The position numbers were made by a program, and so were the translations under genes. DNA of 64,000 nucleotides, taken from contig NZ_WHOM01000040.1 in assembly GCF_009739465.1 (NCBI RefSeq), positions 174,531 through 238,530 of the forward strand, read 5' to 3'. The stretch comes from Streptomyces apocyni. GTDB lineage: Bacteria; Actinomycetota; Actinomycetes; Streptomycetales; Streptomycetaceae. Under the pieces are notes generated by a model, which was not told where the DNA came from, searched no databases, and saw only the letters and a program-made list of their open reading frames with translations. Positions 34,795 to 43,510 of the stretch are shown here, one piece after another; position 1 is the first letter of the stretch; each line of letters starts with the position of its first letter.

Positions 34795-36075
34795 ATGGAC
34801 GTCATCTCCGTCATCCGCACCAAGCGGGACCGAGGCGTACTCAGCGATGACCAGATCGACTGGGTCATCGACGCCTACACCCGCGGCGAGGTCGCCGACG
34901 AACAGATGTCGGCCCTGGCCATGGCGATCCTCCTGAACGGAATGACCCGCGCGGAGATCGCCCGCTGGACCGCCGCGATGATCAACTCCGGCGAGCGGAT
35001 GAACTTCAGCGCTCTCACCCGCCCCACCGCCGACAAGCACTCCACCGGAGGCGTGGGCGACAAGATCACCCTCCCGCTCGCCCCCCTCGTCGCCGCCTGC
35101 GGCGCCGCCGTGCCGCAGCTCAGCGGCCGGGGGCTCGGCCACACCGGCGGCACCCTGGACAAGCTGGAGTCCATCCCCGGCTGGCGCGCCCTGCTGTCCA
35201 ACGCCGAGATGCTGGACGTACTGGACACCACCGGCGCGGTGATCTGCGCGGCGGGCGACGGCCTGGCCCCCGCCGACAAGAAGCTGTACGCGCTGCGCGA
35301 CGTCACCGGCACGGTCGAGGCGATCCCGCTGATCGCCTCGTCCATCATGTCGAAGAAGATCGCCGAGGGTACGGGCTCCCTGGTGCTGGACGTGAAGGTC
35401 GGCTCCGGCGCCTTCATGAAGAACATCGACGACGCCCGCGAACTGGCCTCCACGATGGTCGGTCTCGGCACGGACCACGGCGTGAAGACCGTGGCCCTGC
35501 TCACCGACATGGCCACGCCGCTCGGCCTGACGGCGGGCAACGCCCTTGAGGTGCGCGAGTCCGTCGAGGTCCTGGCGGGCGGCGGCCCGGCGGACGTCGT
35601 CGAGCTCACCCTCGCCCTCGCCCGCGAGATGCTGGACGCGGCCGGGATCAAGGACGCCGACCCGGCCAAGGCCCTCGCCGACGGCTCCGCGATGGACGTC
35701 TGGCGTCGCATGATCGCCGCCCAGGGCGGTGACCCGGACGCCACCCTGCCCACGGCCCGTGAGCAGCACGTCATCACCGCCCCCGCCTCCGGCACCCTCA
35801 CCCGCCTCGACGCCTACGACGTCGGCGTCGCCGCCTGGCGGCTCGGCGCGGGCCGGGCCCGCAAGGAGGACCCGGTCCAGGCGGGCGCCGGTGTCGAGCT
35901 GCATGCCAAGCCGGGCGAGCGGGTCACCGAGGGCCAGCCGCTGCTCACCCTGCACACGGACACCCCGGAGCGGTTCGAGTACGCGATCAAGTCCCTCCAG
36001 GGCGCGTACGACATCGACACGCAGGGCGCGAACGGCTTCACCCCGAACCCGATCGTCCTGGACCGCATCGCCTGA
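34795..36075 (+). CDS. deoA: Thymidine/pyrimidine-nucleoside phosphorylase
   Basis: Phosphorolysis of thymidine/deoxyuridine/uridine to base plus (deoxy)ribose-1-phosphate. 426 residues with the family signature around S-G-R-G-L-G-H-T-G-G-T-L-D-K-L-E (residues 111-126), D-K-H-S-T-G-G-V-G-D-K phosphate site, I-A-S-S-I-M-S-K-K and the C-terminal G-Y/A-D-V-G domain. Last catabolic gene of the transporter-cdd-deoA set; its product, deoxyribose-1-phosphate, would be converted by the mutase at 55085 and DeoC at 52298. Confidence 0.95.
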   Translation: MDVISVIRTKRDRGVLSDDQIDWVIDAYTRGEVADEQMSALAMAILLNGMTRAEIARWTAAMINSGERMNFSALTRPTADKHSTGGVGDKITLPLAPLVAACGAAVPQLSGRGLGHTGGTLDKLESIPGWRALLSNAEMLDVLDTTGAVICAAGDGLAPADKKLYALRDVTGTVEAIPLIASSIMSKKIAEGTGSLVLDVKVGSGAFMKNIDDARELASTMVGLGTDHGVKTVALLTDMATPLGLTAGNALEVRESVEVLAGGGPADVVELTLALAREMLDAAGIKDADPAKALADGSAMDVWRRMIAAQGGDPDATLPTAREQHVITAPASGTLTRLDAYDVGVAAWRLGAGRARKEDPVQAGAGVELHAKPGERVTEGQPLLTLHTDTPERFEYAIKSLQGAYDIDTQGANGFTPNPIVLDRIA

Positions 36076-36135
36076 TCCGGTCGGTGACCCGTGGGCGGGG
36101 CGATGAGTTCCGCCCCGCCCACGGGTCACCCCTGT

Positions 36136-36486
36136 GTGACAGCTACCCAACCAATCGTCGTCGCCCTCGGCCCCCGCGTCTCCCCGGCCGAGGTGCCCCT
36201 GCTGTGCGAGCGGGTGAGAGCGGCACTGGAGCACTCCGGCGCCGACGAACTCATCTGCGACGCCGCGGCCGTCTCCGAACCCAACCTGGCCGCCGTGGAC
36301 GCCCTCGCCCGGCTACGGATCACCACCCGCACGGCCGGGGCGAGGATGCGCGTCCGCGACCCCAGCACCCGGCTCTGCGAGTTGCTGCTCCTAGTGGGAC
36401 TTGTCGAGGTGCTGGGGGAGGTCGAACATCGGGAACCAGCGGTCGGTGTCCAGGAAGTTGGTGATCTCGACGATCCTTCCCCCTGA
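36136..36486 (+). CDS. STAS-domain protein (anti-anti-sigma-like)
   Basis: 116 residues from GTG 36136. Fold of STAS proteins: V-V-A-L-G-P-R-V start strand, D-E-L-I-C-D-A-A-A-V-S-E-P-N-L-A-A-V-D-A-L-A-R-L and L-L-L-L-V-G-L-V-E-V-L. The Asp-Ser phosphorylation site of SpoIIAA-type proteins is not obvious (V-S-E-P-N instead of D-S-S-G), so it may be non-phosphorylatable. Its 3' end overlaps the convergent sigma gene by 96 bases. Ribosome site is weak. Confidence 0.65.
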   Translation: MTATQPIVVALGPRVSPAEVPLLCERVRAALEHSGADELICDAAAVSEPNLAAVDALARLRITTRTAGARMRVRDPSTRLCELLLLVGLVEVLGEVEHREPAVGVQEVGDLDDPSP

Positions 36487-37377
36487 CATCTCGACGACCT
36501 GGAGCGCCCACGGCTCGTACCGCCCGGGTGTCTCGGTCGGGTGGTACTGGCCGAAGGCCGGCGTGCCGTTCGCCACCGTCGGGACCAGCAGGGAGCCGCG
36601 GCAGACCGCGCCATGGCCGAGCATCCAGCCGGTGATGTTGTCGTACCCCGTGAGCCACAGGTCGTAGGGCGGCATGGACAGTACGGCGTCCTCGTGCAGC
36701 AGCGAGGTCAGGGCGTCCATGTCGTAGCCCTCGAAGGCCGCGACATAGCGGTCGAGGAGTTTCTTCTGATCCTCGTCCAGCGGGTCGGCGAGGTCCGTCT
36801 CGCGCATCTCCCGCTCGCCGATGGTGGCCCGCGCCCGTTGCAAGGCGCTGTTGACCGAGGCGACCGAGGTGTCGAGCAGCTCGGCGACCTCGCTGGCCTT
36901 CCAGGCCAGCACCTCGCGCAGGATGAGCACCGCACGCTGCTTGGCGGGCAGATGCTGTAGCGCCGCCACAAAGGCGAGCCGCACCGACTCGCGCGCCACC
37001 GCCGTCTCCGCCGGGTCGGCGGTGGACGGCAGCACCCGGCCGTCCGGCACCGGCTCCAGCCAGGTGATCTCGGAGCGCTCACTGAGCACCGCGGCGGCGA
37101 CCGGCTGCGCTGCGGTCAGGTCCATCGGCCGGGCGCGCTTGTTGCCCGCGTTCAGCATGTCCAGGCAGACGTTGGTGGCGATGCGGTACAGCCAGGAACG
37201 CAGGGACGAGCGCCCTTCGAAGCGGTCGTACGCCCGCCACGCGCGGACGAAGGTGTCCTGCACCGCGTCCTCGGCCTCGAAGCCGGAGCCGAGCATGCGG
37301 TAGCAGTACCCCGTCAGCTCGGTCCTGTGCTTCTCCAGGCCCGCGTCCAGATCGGTTTTCGTCGCGCTGTCACTCAT
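36391..37377 (-). CDS. ECF sigma factor with C-terminal SnoaL-like domain
   Basis: 328 residues from ATG 37377. Region 2: LTGYCYRMLGSGFEAEDAVQDTFVRAWRAYDRFEGRSSLRSWLYRIATNVCLDML; region 4: LPAKQRAVLILREVLAWKASEVAELLDTSVASVNSALQRARATI. The last 120 residues are a SnoaL-type cone (LLDRYVAAFEGYDMDALTSLLHEDAVLSMPPYDLWLTG, G-R-I-V-E-I-T-N-F-L-D). This matches ECF groups of the SigG/SigJ kind, in which the fused domain replaces a separate anti-sigma factor. It lies downstream of MFS and methyltransferase genes on the same strand and overlaps the STAS gene. Confidence 0.9.
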   Translation of the reverse strand: MSDSATKTDLDAGLEKHRTELTGYCYRMLGSGFEAEDAVQDTFVRAWRAYDRFEGRSSLRSWLYRIATNVCLDMLNAGNKRARPMDLTAAQPVAAAVLSERSEITWLEPVPDGRVLPSTADPAETAVARESVRLAFVAALQHLPAKQRAVLILREVLAWKASEVAELLDTSVASVNSALQRARATIGEREMRETDLADPLDEDQKKLLDRYVAAFEGYDMDALTSLLHEDAVLSMPPYDLWLTGYDNITGWMLGHGAVCRGSLLVPTVANGTPAFGQYHPTETPGRYEPWALQVVEMSGGRIVEITNFLDTDRWFPMFDLPQHLDKSH

Positions 37378-37456
37378 CGGTCCACACCCCTGCCGAGCCT
37401 CCGAAACCAACACCTCGGAAGCTACCGCACCCCACTGACAATGGCGCCCGAAGAAC

Positions 37457-38011
37457 TCAGCGGCCCGTCCCACCAGCGGCGGAAGCCCTATGCCTGGCGC
37501 GCACCGCGAGCAGCGTCCCGCCCTCACCCAGGGGCCGCCGCACCGCCGTGGCCCGGAATCCGCCGTCCCGGAGCCGCCCGAGCACCGCCGACTCCAGCGG
37601 ACCGACGGCCCGCCCGCGAGGCGGCGCGAAGCACAGCAGCACCTGCCCGTCCGGCTCCAGGAGCCGGCCGATGGCAGCCACCTCCCGCGTCGCGGGCCCG
37701 GTCCAGAAGAGGTTGACGTCACTGGCCAGGATCTTGTCGTACGTCCCCAGCGACGCCGGGTCCACATCGGCCAGCGCCAGCTGCCGGAACTCGGCCCGTC
37801 CGGCGTCCACCACCGCCGCGTTGCGCGCCCGGGCGGCGGCGATCGCGGCGGCCGACCGGTCGATAGCCACCAGCTGCCCGTCCCCGCCCGTGAGCCGCTC
37901 ACAGATCAGCGCGGCGGCGACCCCACGCCCGCAGCCGACCTCCAGAATCCGCTCGTCCGCCCGCACACCCAGCAGCTCGACCGCCACCGACAACCGCTCA
38001 GGAACCCGCAT
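37457..38011 (-). CDS. Small class I SAM-dependent methyltransferase
   Basis: 184 residues; SAM motif I I-L-E-V-G-C-G-R-G-V, acidic D51 in V-A-I-D-R-S, and post-motif L-A-S-D-V-N-L-F-W and L-L-E-P-D-G-Q-V-L-L-C-F. AGAAGGTGC ribosome site before ATG 38011. Gene follows the MFS transporter stop by 18 bases, so the two are probably cotranscribed. Substrate not predictable. Confidence 0.8.
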   Translation of the reverse strand: MRVPERLSVAVELLGVRADERILEVGCGRGVAAALICERLTGGDGQLVAIDRSAAAIAAARARNAAVVDAGRAEFRQLALADVDPASLGTYDKILASDVNLFWTGPATREVAAIGRLLEPDGQVLLCFAPPRGRAVGPLESAVLGRLRDGGFRATAVRRPLGEGGTLLAVRARHRASAAGGTGR

Positions 38012-38029
38012 GCACCTTCTCTAGCGGGA

Positions 38030-39352
38030 TTACGCGTGCGAGGCCAGCACCGGCCGCTGACCGGCCCGCGCCCGCGCCCGTGCCGCGTGCGCGCGCTCCA
38101 CCCGTGCCGCATGGGTGCCGTACAGCGTCACCGACACCACCCCGAGCACCGCCACCAGGCCCAGCAGCACCGTGCCCTGCCAGCCCAGGGTGTGGAAGGC
38201 GACCGCGCCGAGTATGCCGCCCACGCTGCTGCCCAGGTAGTACGCCGACTGATAGAGAGCCGACGCCTGCGCCCGCCCCACCTCGGCCGTCCGGCTCACC
38301 GCGGAGGACGCGACCGTATGCCCGGCGAAGAACCCGGCGGTGATCAGCACCAGCCCCGCCAGCACCAGGGCCAGCACATCGGCGAGCGACAGCAGCAGCC
38401 CGGCGGTCGTCGTACCCACCGCCAGATACAGCGCCCCGCGCCGCCCGATCCGCGCGACCAGCTGTCCGGCCGCGGCCGATGACACCGTACCGACCAGGTA
38501 GATCAGGAAGATCGAGCCGACGATTCCCTGCGGCAGCGAGAACGGCTCGTCGACGAGCCGGTATCCGATCACCGTGTAGACGGCGCCGAAGACCACCATG
38601 AACAGCGCCCCGATGACGTACAGACGGCACAGCAGCGGATTGGCCAGGTGCCCGCGTACGGTCCGTGCCAGCTCCCGGGGCCGCAGCGAACCGGCCGTGA
38701 AGTGCTGGGGCCGGGGCAGCAGGACGCGGAACAGGACCGCGCACACCAGCGCCATCAGACCCACGGCGGCGAGCCCCGCCCGCCACCCCCAGGCCTGCGC
38801 GACCCAGCCGGTCAGCACCCGGCCGCTCATCCCGCCGATGCTGTTGCCCGCGACGAAGAGTCCGATCGCCGCGACCAGCGCCTTGGGCCGTACCTCCTCG
38901 GCCAGATACGCCATCGCCGACGCGGGCAGCCCCGCCAGCGCCGCACCCTGCACCGCCCGCAGGCCCACCAGCCAGCCCAGGCTGGGCGCGAACGGGATGA
39001 GCAGCCCGACCACCACGGCGACCGCCAGCGAAACCGTCATCAGCGTCCGCCGCCCGAACCGCTCGGAGAGCGCGCTCAGCGGCAGGACGCACAGCGCGAG
39101 CGCCCCCGTGGCGGCGGAGACCGTCCAGCTCGCGGTGTCGGCCGTGACGGCGAACTCGGCGGAGATCAGGGGCAGTAGCGCCTGCGTGGAGTACAGCACC
39201 GCGAAGGTGGCGAGCCCCGCGGCGAACAGCGCGAGGTTCATCCGGAGGTAACCGGCCCCGCCCGGTGCCAGGCGAGAGTCAAAGGGAGCAGAGGAATCGG
39301 AGGCAGGGGCGTCCGCGTGCCTTGCGAACGCCCTGCTACTGGCAGGAGGCAT
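38030..39352 (-). CDS. MFS transporter, probable drug/metabolite efflux
   Basis: 440 residues, 12 predicted helices, with MFS motif A in loop 2-3 (L-S-A-L-S-E-R-F-G-R-R-T-L-M) and a second copy in loop 8-9 (A-R-I-G-R-R-G-A-L-Y). Closest in style to YnfM/arabinose-efflux type proteins. It is divergent from a LysR regulator, with only 26 bases between the start codons, a standard arrangement for regulator and regulated exporter. The natural substrate is unknown. Confidence 0.88.
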   Translation of the reverse strand: MPPASSRAFARHADAPASDSSAPFDSRLAPGGAGYLRMNLALFAAGLATFAVLYSTQALLPLISAEFAVTADTASWTVSAATGALALCVLPLSALSERFGRRTLMTVSLAVAVVVGLLIPFAPSLGWLVGLRAVQGAALAGLPASAMAYLAEEVRPKALVAAIGLFVAGNSIGGMSGRVLTGWVAQAWGWRAGLAAVGLMALVCAVLFRVLLPRPQHFTAGSLRPRELARTVRGHLANPLLCRLYVIGALFMVVFGAVYTVIGYRLVDEPFSLPQGIVGSIFLIYLVGTVSSAAAGQLVARIGRRGALYLAVGTTTAGLLLSLADVLALVLAGLVLITAGFFAGHTVASSAVSRTAEVGRAQASALYQSAYYLGSSVGGILGAVAFHTLGWQGTVLLGLVAVLGVVSVTLYGTHAARVERAHAARARARAGQRPVLASHA

Positions 39353-39378
39353 GCTTTGAATCTAAGGAGGTGCAGTTC

Positions 39379-40449
39379 ATGCGTCCAATGCATAAACAGG
39401 CCATAATCAATCCCATGGCGCATGACCGCAGCACACGCCCCACACGACCCCCTTTTGTTGAGGCGAAAAACTATCCCAGCGACCCCAGCGACCCCAGCGA
39501 CCCCAGCGACCTGAGCGACCTGAGTCCCGACTCCTGGTCCGCCCTCCTCGCCCCCCGCCTCGCGTACTTCGCCGCCGTGGCCCGTACCGAACACGTCACG
39601 CGCGCCGCGCAGCAGCTGGGCATCCCGCAGTCCACGCTCTCCCGCGCCCTGGCCAGGCTCGAACAGGACCTCGGCGTCGACCTGTTCGCCCGCCGCGGCC
39701 GCACCCTGTCGCTCACGGCGGCGGGCCGCACCTTCCTGGCCTCCGTCGAGCGGTCACTCGGCGAGATCGACCGCTCCGCTGACGACGTACGCGCGGACGC
39801 GGACCCCGCCACCGGGAAGGTCGCCTTCGGCTTCCTGCACACCATGGGCTCCGAAGCGGTCCCCGAACTCATCCGGGCCTTTCGTGTGGACCACCCCCGG
39901 GTGCGCTTCAGCCTCGTCCAGAACTACGGCGAGTGGATGATCGAACGCCTCCGCACCGGCGAACTCGACCTCTGCCTGACCTCGCCGGTCCCCGACGCCC
40001 CGGACCTGGTCGCCCGACGGCTGGCCGAGCAGCGCCTGAACCTGGTCGTCCCCGCCGACCACCGGCTGGCCACGCGCAAGCGCATCCGGCTCGCCGAGGC
40101 CGCCGACGAAGCGTTCGTCACCCTCGAACCCCCTTACGGGCTGCGCCGCATCGCCGACGCGCTGTGCGCCGAGGCCGGGTTCCGCCCACGGGTCGCCTTC
40201 GAGGGCGAGGACGCGGAGACCCTGCGCGGGCTGGTCGCGGCGGGGCTCGGGGTGGCGCTGCTGCCCCCTCCGGCGTTCGCCCGGCCCGGGGTGGTCGAAC
40301 TCGCGGTGACGGCGCCGCGGGCGGTGCGCGAGATCGGCGTCGCCTGGCTGGCGGGCCATCCCGACACCCCACCCGTAGCGGCCTTCAAGCGCTTCCTGCT
40401 CACCCGCAAGGGCACGATCGCCGCCCCCGCGGGCTCCCTCCTCCCGTAG
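39379..40449 (+). CDS. LysR-family transcriptional regulator
   Basis: 356 residues from ATG 39379, placed by a perfect AAGGAGG seven bases before. After an unusual 50-residue N-terminal extension, including S-D-P repeats (9-bp AGCGACCCC repeats at 39478-39522), comes the winged helix (R-L-A-Y-F-A-A-V-A-R-T-E-H-V-T-R-A-A-Q-Q-L-G-I-P-Q-S-T-L-S-R-A-L) and a LysR substrate domain with G-F-L-H-T-M-G and P-A-D-H-R-L. It probably controls the divergent MFS gene, whose start lies only 26 bases away. Confidence 0.9.
   Translation: MRPMHKQAIINPMAHDRSTRPTRPPFVEAKNYPSDPSDPSDPSDLSDLSPDSWSALLAPRLAYFAAVARTEHVTRAAQQLGIPQSTLSRALARLEQDLGVDLFARRGRTLSLTAAGRTFLASVERSLGEIDRSADDVRADADPATGKVAFGFLHTMGSEAVPELIRAFRVDHPRVRFSLVQNYGEWMIERLRTGELDLCLTSPVPDAPDLVARRLAEQRLNLVVPADHRLATRKRIRLAEAADEAFVTLEPPYGLRRIADALCAEAGFRPRVAFEGEDAETLRGLVAAGLGVALLPPPAFARPGVVELAVTAPRAVREIGVAWLAGHPDTPPVAAFKRFLLTRKGTIAAPAGSLLP
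39478..39522 (+). repeat. 9-bp tandem repeat coding Ser-Asp-Pro/Leu in the LysR N-terminus
   Basis: AGCGACCCC repeated four times, then AGCGACCTG and GAGCGACCTG variants. In-frame, so copy number affects only the N-terminal tail. Confidence 0.75.
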
Positions 40450-40462
40450 GGCCTGTCCGGCG

Positions 40463-41362
40463 CTACCTGCGCAACGCCCGCCCGAACCCCGCCGCCAACG
40501 GCATCCGCAGCCCCAGCGGCGGTGGCGCCGCGAGCGCGTCGGCGACGGGCCGCGAGAAGCCCCGCTCGTACAGCGACCCCTGTACGAAGTCGGTCACCAG
40601 CGCCAGCACCTCGTCCCGGTGCTGACGCAGCCGGTGTCCGTCCGTGTGCACCTCGAACCGGCACACCTCGCCGTTGACCTTCTTCGCTCGCTCCGCCAGC
40701 CGGAAGGACAGCTCCGGATCGCTCCGCGTGTCAACCGTCCCGTGCACGATCAGCACCCGCCGTCCACGCAACTGCCCCACCGGCTCCGCCACGGGCTCCC
40801 GCGCCGACGCGCCCTCGTCGCCCGCATCGCTCGCGCCGCCCGCATCGCTCGCGCCGCCCGGAAGCCAGGGCGCCAGCGCCACCACGGAGTGCACGGCGGG
40901 GTGTCCTGCCGCGTGCAGCGCCGCCCGGCCGCCCATGCCGACCCCGACGAGGCACACCGGAACGTCCCCGTACCGGCGTACGACCTCGTCCACAGCCCAC
41001 TCCGCGTCCCGCGCAGGCCCCGCCTCCGGGCCGTTCCACCCACGACACCGGTAGCGCACCACATGCGCGACCAGCCCCGACCCGGGTTCCGCCCCCGCCC
41101 CCGACCCCGACCCTGACCCGGGCCCCGACCTCGACCCCGATGCGGACCCCGACCCCACTCCGGGCCACGCCCCCGACCCCCGTACCACCCGCCGCGCCAC
41201 ACCCCACGCCCCCGCCAGGGCCACCGAAGACGCTCGCCGCGCCGACACCTCAGCGCCGCCGGGCAGCACCAGCACCACCCCGTTGACCCCGGACCCTGCC
41301 GCCCTGCCGCCCAGAACCCGCCCAAGTCGGGCATCACGTACCGGTGTTGCTTGCTGCGCCAT
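40463..41362 (-). CDS. Alpha/beta-hydrolase-like protein lacking the nucleophile serine, with Gly/Ser-rich insert
   Basis: 299 residues with hydrolase-fold strands (GVVLVLPGGAEVSARRAS, VLIVHGTVDTRSDP). The elbow that should read G-x-S-x-G is G-V-G-M-G (codons GGG GTC GGC ATG GGC), so the nucleophile position is Gly. The Asp of the triad (H-G-T-V-D-T) and a C-terminal His (H-T-D-G-H-R) remain. Residues 66-96 are a Gly/Ser/Pro insert from repeated GGGGTCG/GGGGCGG-like DNA. Homologues are dienelactone-hydrolase-like. Either non-catalytic or a drifting gene. Confidence 0.7.
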   Translation of the reverse strand: MAQQATPVRDARLGRVLGGRAAGSGVNGVVLVLPGGAEVSARRASSVALAGAWGVARRVVRGSGAWPGVGSGSASGSRSGPGSGSGSGAGAEPGSGLVAHVVRYRCRGWNGPEAGPARDAEWAVDEVVRRYGDVPVCLVGVGMGGRAALHAAGHPAVHSVVALAPWLPGGASDAGGASDAGDEGASAREPVAEPVGQLRGRRVLIVHGTVDTRSDPELSFRLAERAKKVNGEVCRFEVHTDGHRLRQHRDEVLALVTDFVQGSLYERGFSRPVADALAAPPPLGLRMPLAAGFGRALRR

Positions 41363-41457
41363 GACAGCAGAGTCTCAGAACCCCAGATGTACGGAGCCGG
41401 GCCGCGGGGTCACTGTTGGGTATCGACACGGAGCCGCCCCGCCGTCGCAGGCGCGCT

Positions 41458-41469
41458 CTACGCGCGTAG
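41458..41469. promoter_or_regulatory. Nucleoside-regulon operator, copy 3 (CTACGCGCGTAG)
   Basis: Exact palindrome 16 bases before the add start codon. GTCGCA lies 17 bases upstream of the TAGGCG that begins in its last three bases, giving a weak promoter overlapping the operator. Confidence 0.75.
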
Positions 41470-41485
41470 GCGGTAGAGTGCGCCA

Positions 41486-42661
41486 ATGACGAGCCAGACC
41501 AGGAGCCAGGCCAGCCAGAGCGCTCCCACCCCGACCCCGGACCAGATCCGCCGCGCACCCAAGGTGCTGCTGCACGACCACCTTGACGGTGGCCTCCGCC
41601 CCGGGACGATCATCGACATCGCCCGCGAGACGGGCTATCAGGGTCTCCCCGAGACCGAGCCCGACAAGCTCGGCACCTGGTTCAGGGACGCCGCCGACTC
41701 CGGCTCCCTGGAGCGCTACCTGGAGACGTTCTCGCACACCTGCGCCGTCATGCAGACCAAGGAAGCCCTCTACCGGGTAGCCGCGGAGTGCGCCGAGGAC
41801 CTCGCCGAAGACGGCGTCGTCTACGCCGAGATCCGGTACGCCCCCGAGCAGCACCTGGAGAACGGCCTCACTCTCGAAGAGGTCGTCGAGGCGGTCAACG
41901 ACGGCTTCCGCGAGGGCGAGCGCCGCGCCAAGGCCAGCGGCCACCGCATCCGCGTCGGCGCCCTGCTCACCGCGATGCGGCACGCCGCCCGCGCGCTGGA
42001 GATCGCCGAACTCGCCAACCGCTACCGCGACCACGGCGTCGTGGGCTTCGACATCGCGGGCGCGGAAGCGGGCTTCCCTCCCACCCGCCACCTGGACGCC
42101 TTCGAGTACCTCAAGCGCGAGAACAACCACTTCACCATCCACGCGGGTGAGGCCTTCGGCCTGCCGTCCATTTGGCAGGCCCTCCAGTGGTGCGGCGCGG
42201 ACCGCCTCGGCCACGGCGTCCGCATCATCGACGACATCGAGGTCGCCGACGACGGCACCGTGCAGCTCGGCCGCCTCGCCTCCTACGTACGCGACAAGCG
42301 CATCCCGCTGGAGATGTGCCCGTCGTCCAACCTGCAGACGGGAGCGGCGAGCTCCTACGCCGACCACCCGCTGGGTCTGCTGCGCAAGCTGCACTTCCGC
42401 ATCACGGTGAACACCGACAACCGCCTGATGTCCGGCACGAGCATGAGCCAGGAGTTCGAACACCTGATCTCGGCCTTCGGCTACACGCTCGATGACATGC
42501 AGTGGTTCACAGTCAATGCGATGAAATCAGCATTCATTCCTTTCGATGAACGTCTCGCCATGATCAATGACGTCATCAAGCCCGGTTACGCCGAGCTCAA
42601 ATCCGAGTGGCTTTTCCAGCAGACCGCCTCGACCAGCGCTTCTACCGCGATCCTGGGCTGA
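41486..42661 (+). CDS. add: Adenosine deaminase
   Basis: Deaminates adenosine and deoxyadenosine to inosine/deoxyinosine, supplying PNP. 391 residues; zinc and catalytic motifs complete: H-D-H-L-D-G-G (residues 30-36), H-A-G-E, G-H-G-V-R-I, C-P-S-S-N and N-T-D-N. An N-terminal tail of about 22 residues precedes the barrel. Monocistronic, followed by a strong terminator. Operator palindrome directly upstream. Confidence 0.95.
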   Translation: MTSQTRSQASQSAPTPTPDQIRRAPKVLLHDHLDGGLRPGTIIDIARETGYQGLPETEPDKLGTWFRDAADSGSLERYLETFSHTCAVMQTKEALYRVAAECAEDLAEDGVVYAEIRYAPEQHLENGLTLEEVVEAVNDGFREGERRAKASGHRIRVGALLTAMRHAARALEIAELANRYRDHGVVGFDIAGAEAGFPPTRHLDAFEYLKRENNHFTIHAGEAFGLPSIWQALQWCGADRLGHGVRIIDDIEVADDGTVQLGRLASYVRDKRIPLEMCPSSNLQTGAASSYADHPLGLLRKLHFRITVNTDNRLMSGTSMSQEFEHLISAFGYTLDDMQWFTVNAMKSAFIPFDERLAMINDVIKPGYAELKSEWLFQQTASTSASTAILG

Positions 42662-42688
42662 GTCGACCGCCACCCGCACCTCACACGA

Positions 42689-42720
42689 ACGGCCGGAAGG
42701 GGAACCTTCCGGCCGTTTTG
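42689..42720 (+). terminator. Rho-independent terminator after add
   Basis: 12-bp perfect stem ACGGCCGGAAGG / CCTTCCGGCCGT, GGAA loop, then TTTTG. One of few in the window with a T-run. Confidence 0.9.
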
Positions 42721-42809
42721 TATGCGTTGCGAAGCTCATCGGCGCCTGGATAGCTTGCGGGACCGCGCAAAGATCCCCGAAGACCCCCGGCTCAGAGGAC
42801 ATATCCAAG

Positions 42810-43121
42810 ATGAAGCAGTCTGCCGCCAAGACCCTCGGTGTCGCCGCGATCGGCGCCGCGTTCGCCGCCGCCGCTGCCGGTACCGCAACGGCCGCCCCGG
42901 CGATCCCGGACGTCGCGCAGGGGCTCGGCCCCGTGTCCGGCGTACTGCCGATCGGCGACACGGCTGGGACGCTCCCGGCCGGTGCCCCCGAGGCCCTGGG
43001 TGTCGGCCAGGACGCGCTGGCGAAGGGCACTGACCCGGTCACCGGCCTGCTCGGCGGCCTCCCGCTGGAGGGTGTGGCGCCGGGCGGTCTCCCCGTCGGG
43101 ACCGGTCTCCCCCTCGGCTGA
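42810..43121 (+). CDS. Small secreted Gly/Pro/Leu-rich protein
   Basis: 103 residues; signal peptide with cleavage after A-T-A-A-P (about residue 29). The mature chain of about 75 residues is Gly, Pro, Leu and Val with repeated G-L-P/G-V-L-P turns and no Cys. AGAGGA precedes ATG 42810. Similar in composition to the small secreted protein at 49319. Such proteins are common in Streptomyces envelopes; I do not assign a role. Confidence 0.7.
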   Translation: MKQSAAKTLGVAAIGAAFAAAAAGTATAAPAIPDVAQGLGPVSGVLPIGDTAGTLPAGAPEALGVGQDALAKGTDPVTGLLGGLPLEGVAPGGLPVGTGLPLG

Positions 43122-43175
43122 CCTCCCTGGTAGACCGATCGGCACCCGGCGTACGGGCGACCGGCACCCGGCACA

Positions 43176-43213
43176 CGAACGGGGTGCGCACCACACGGTG
43201 CGCACCCCGTTCG
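43176..43213. terminator. Bidirectional hairpin terminator
   Basis: Perfect 17-bp inverted repeat beginning CGAACGGGGTGCGCACC, 4-base loop ACAC, between two convergent genes. Confidence 0.85.
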
Positions 43214-43236
43214 CCGTGTACGCGGCGGTTGGCGGT

Positions 43237-43443
43237 TCACCAGCTCGCGGCGGCCGGCTCCGGCTTCTCGTTCGGGATCATGATCCACATCGCGAGGTAG
43301 ATCAGAAACTGTGGTCCTGGCAGCAGGCAGGACACCACGAAGATCACCCGCATCGTGGTCGCCGAGGTGCCGAAGCGCCGTGCCAGCGCCGCGCACACTC
43401 CGCCAATCATCCGTCCGTTCTGGGGGCGGGCAAGTGCCGTCAT
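43237..43443 (-). CDS. PspC-domain small membrane protein
   Basis: 68 residues: L-A-R-P-Q-N-G-R-M-I-G-G-V-C-A-A-L-A-R-R-F-G (PspC signature) then one transmembrane helix (VIFVVSCLLPGPQFLIYLAMWIMIP). GAAGGAGC precedes ATG 43443; the longer open frame is a shadow. Streptomyces PspC-like proteins are membrane stress factors; specific role unknown. Confidence 0.82.
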   Translation of the reverse strand: MTALARPQNGRMIGGVCAALARRFGTSATTMRVIFVVSCLLPGPQFLIYLAMWIMIPNEKPEPAAASW

Positions 43444-43510
43444 GGTCGCTCCTTCACGCGGTGTCTGATGTTTTCCACCGTACGAGCGCGAAGGGGGCCA
43501 AAGCGTCCCG

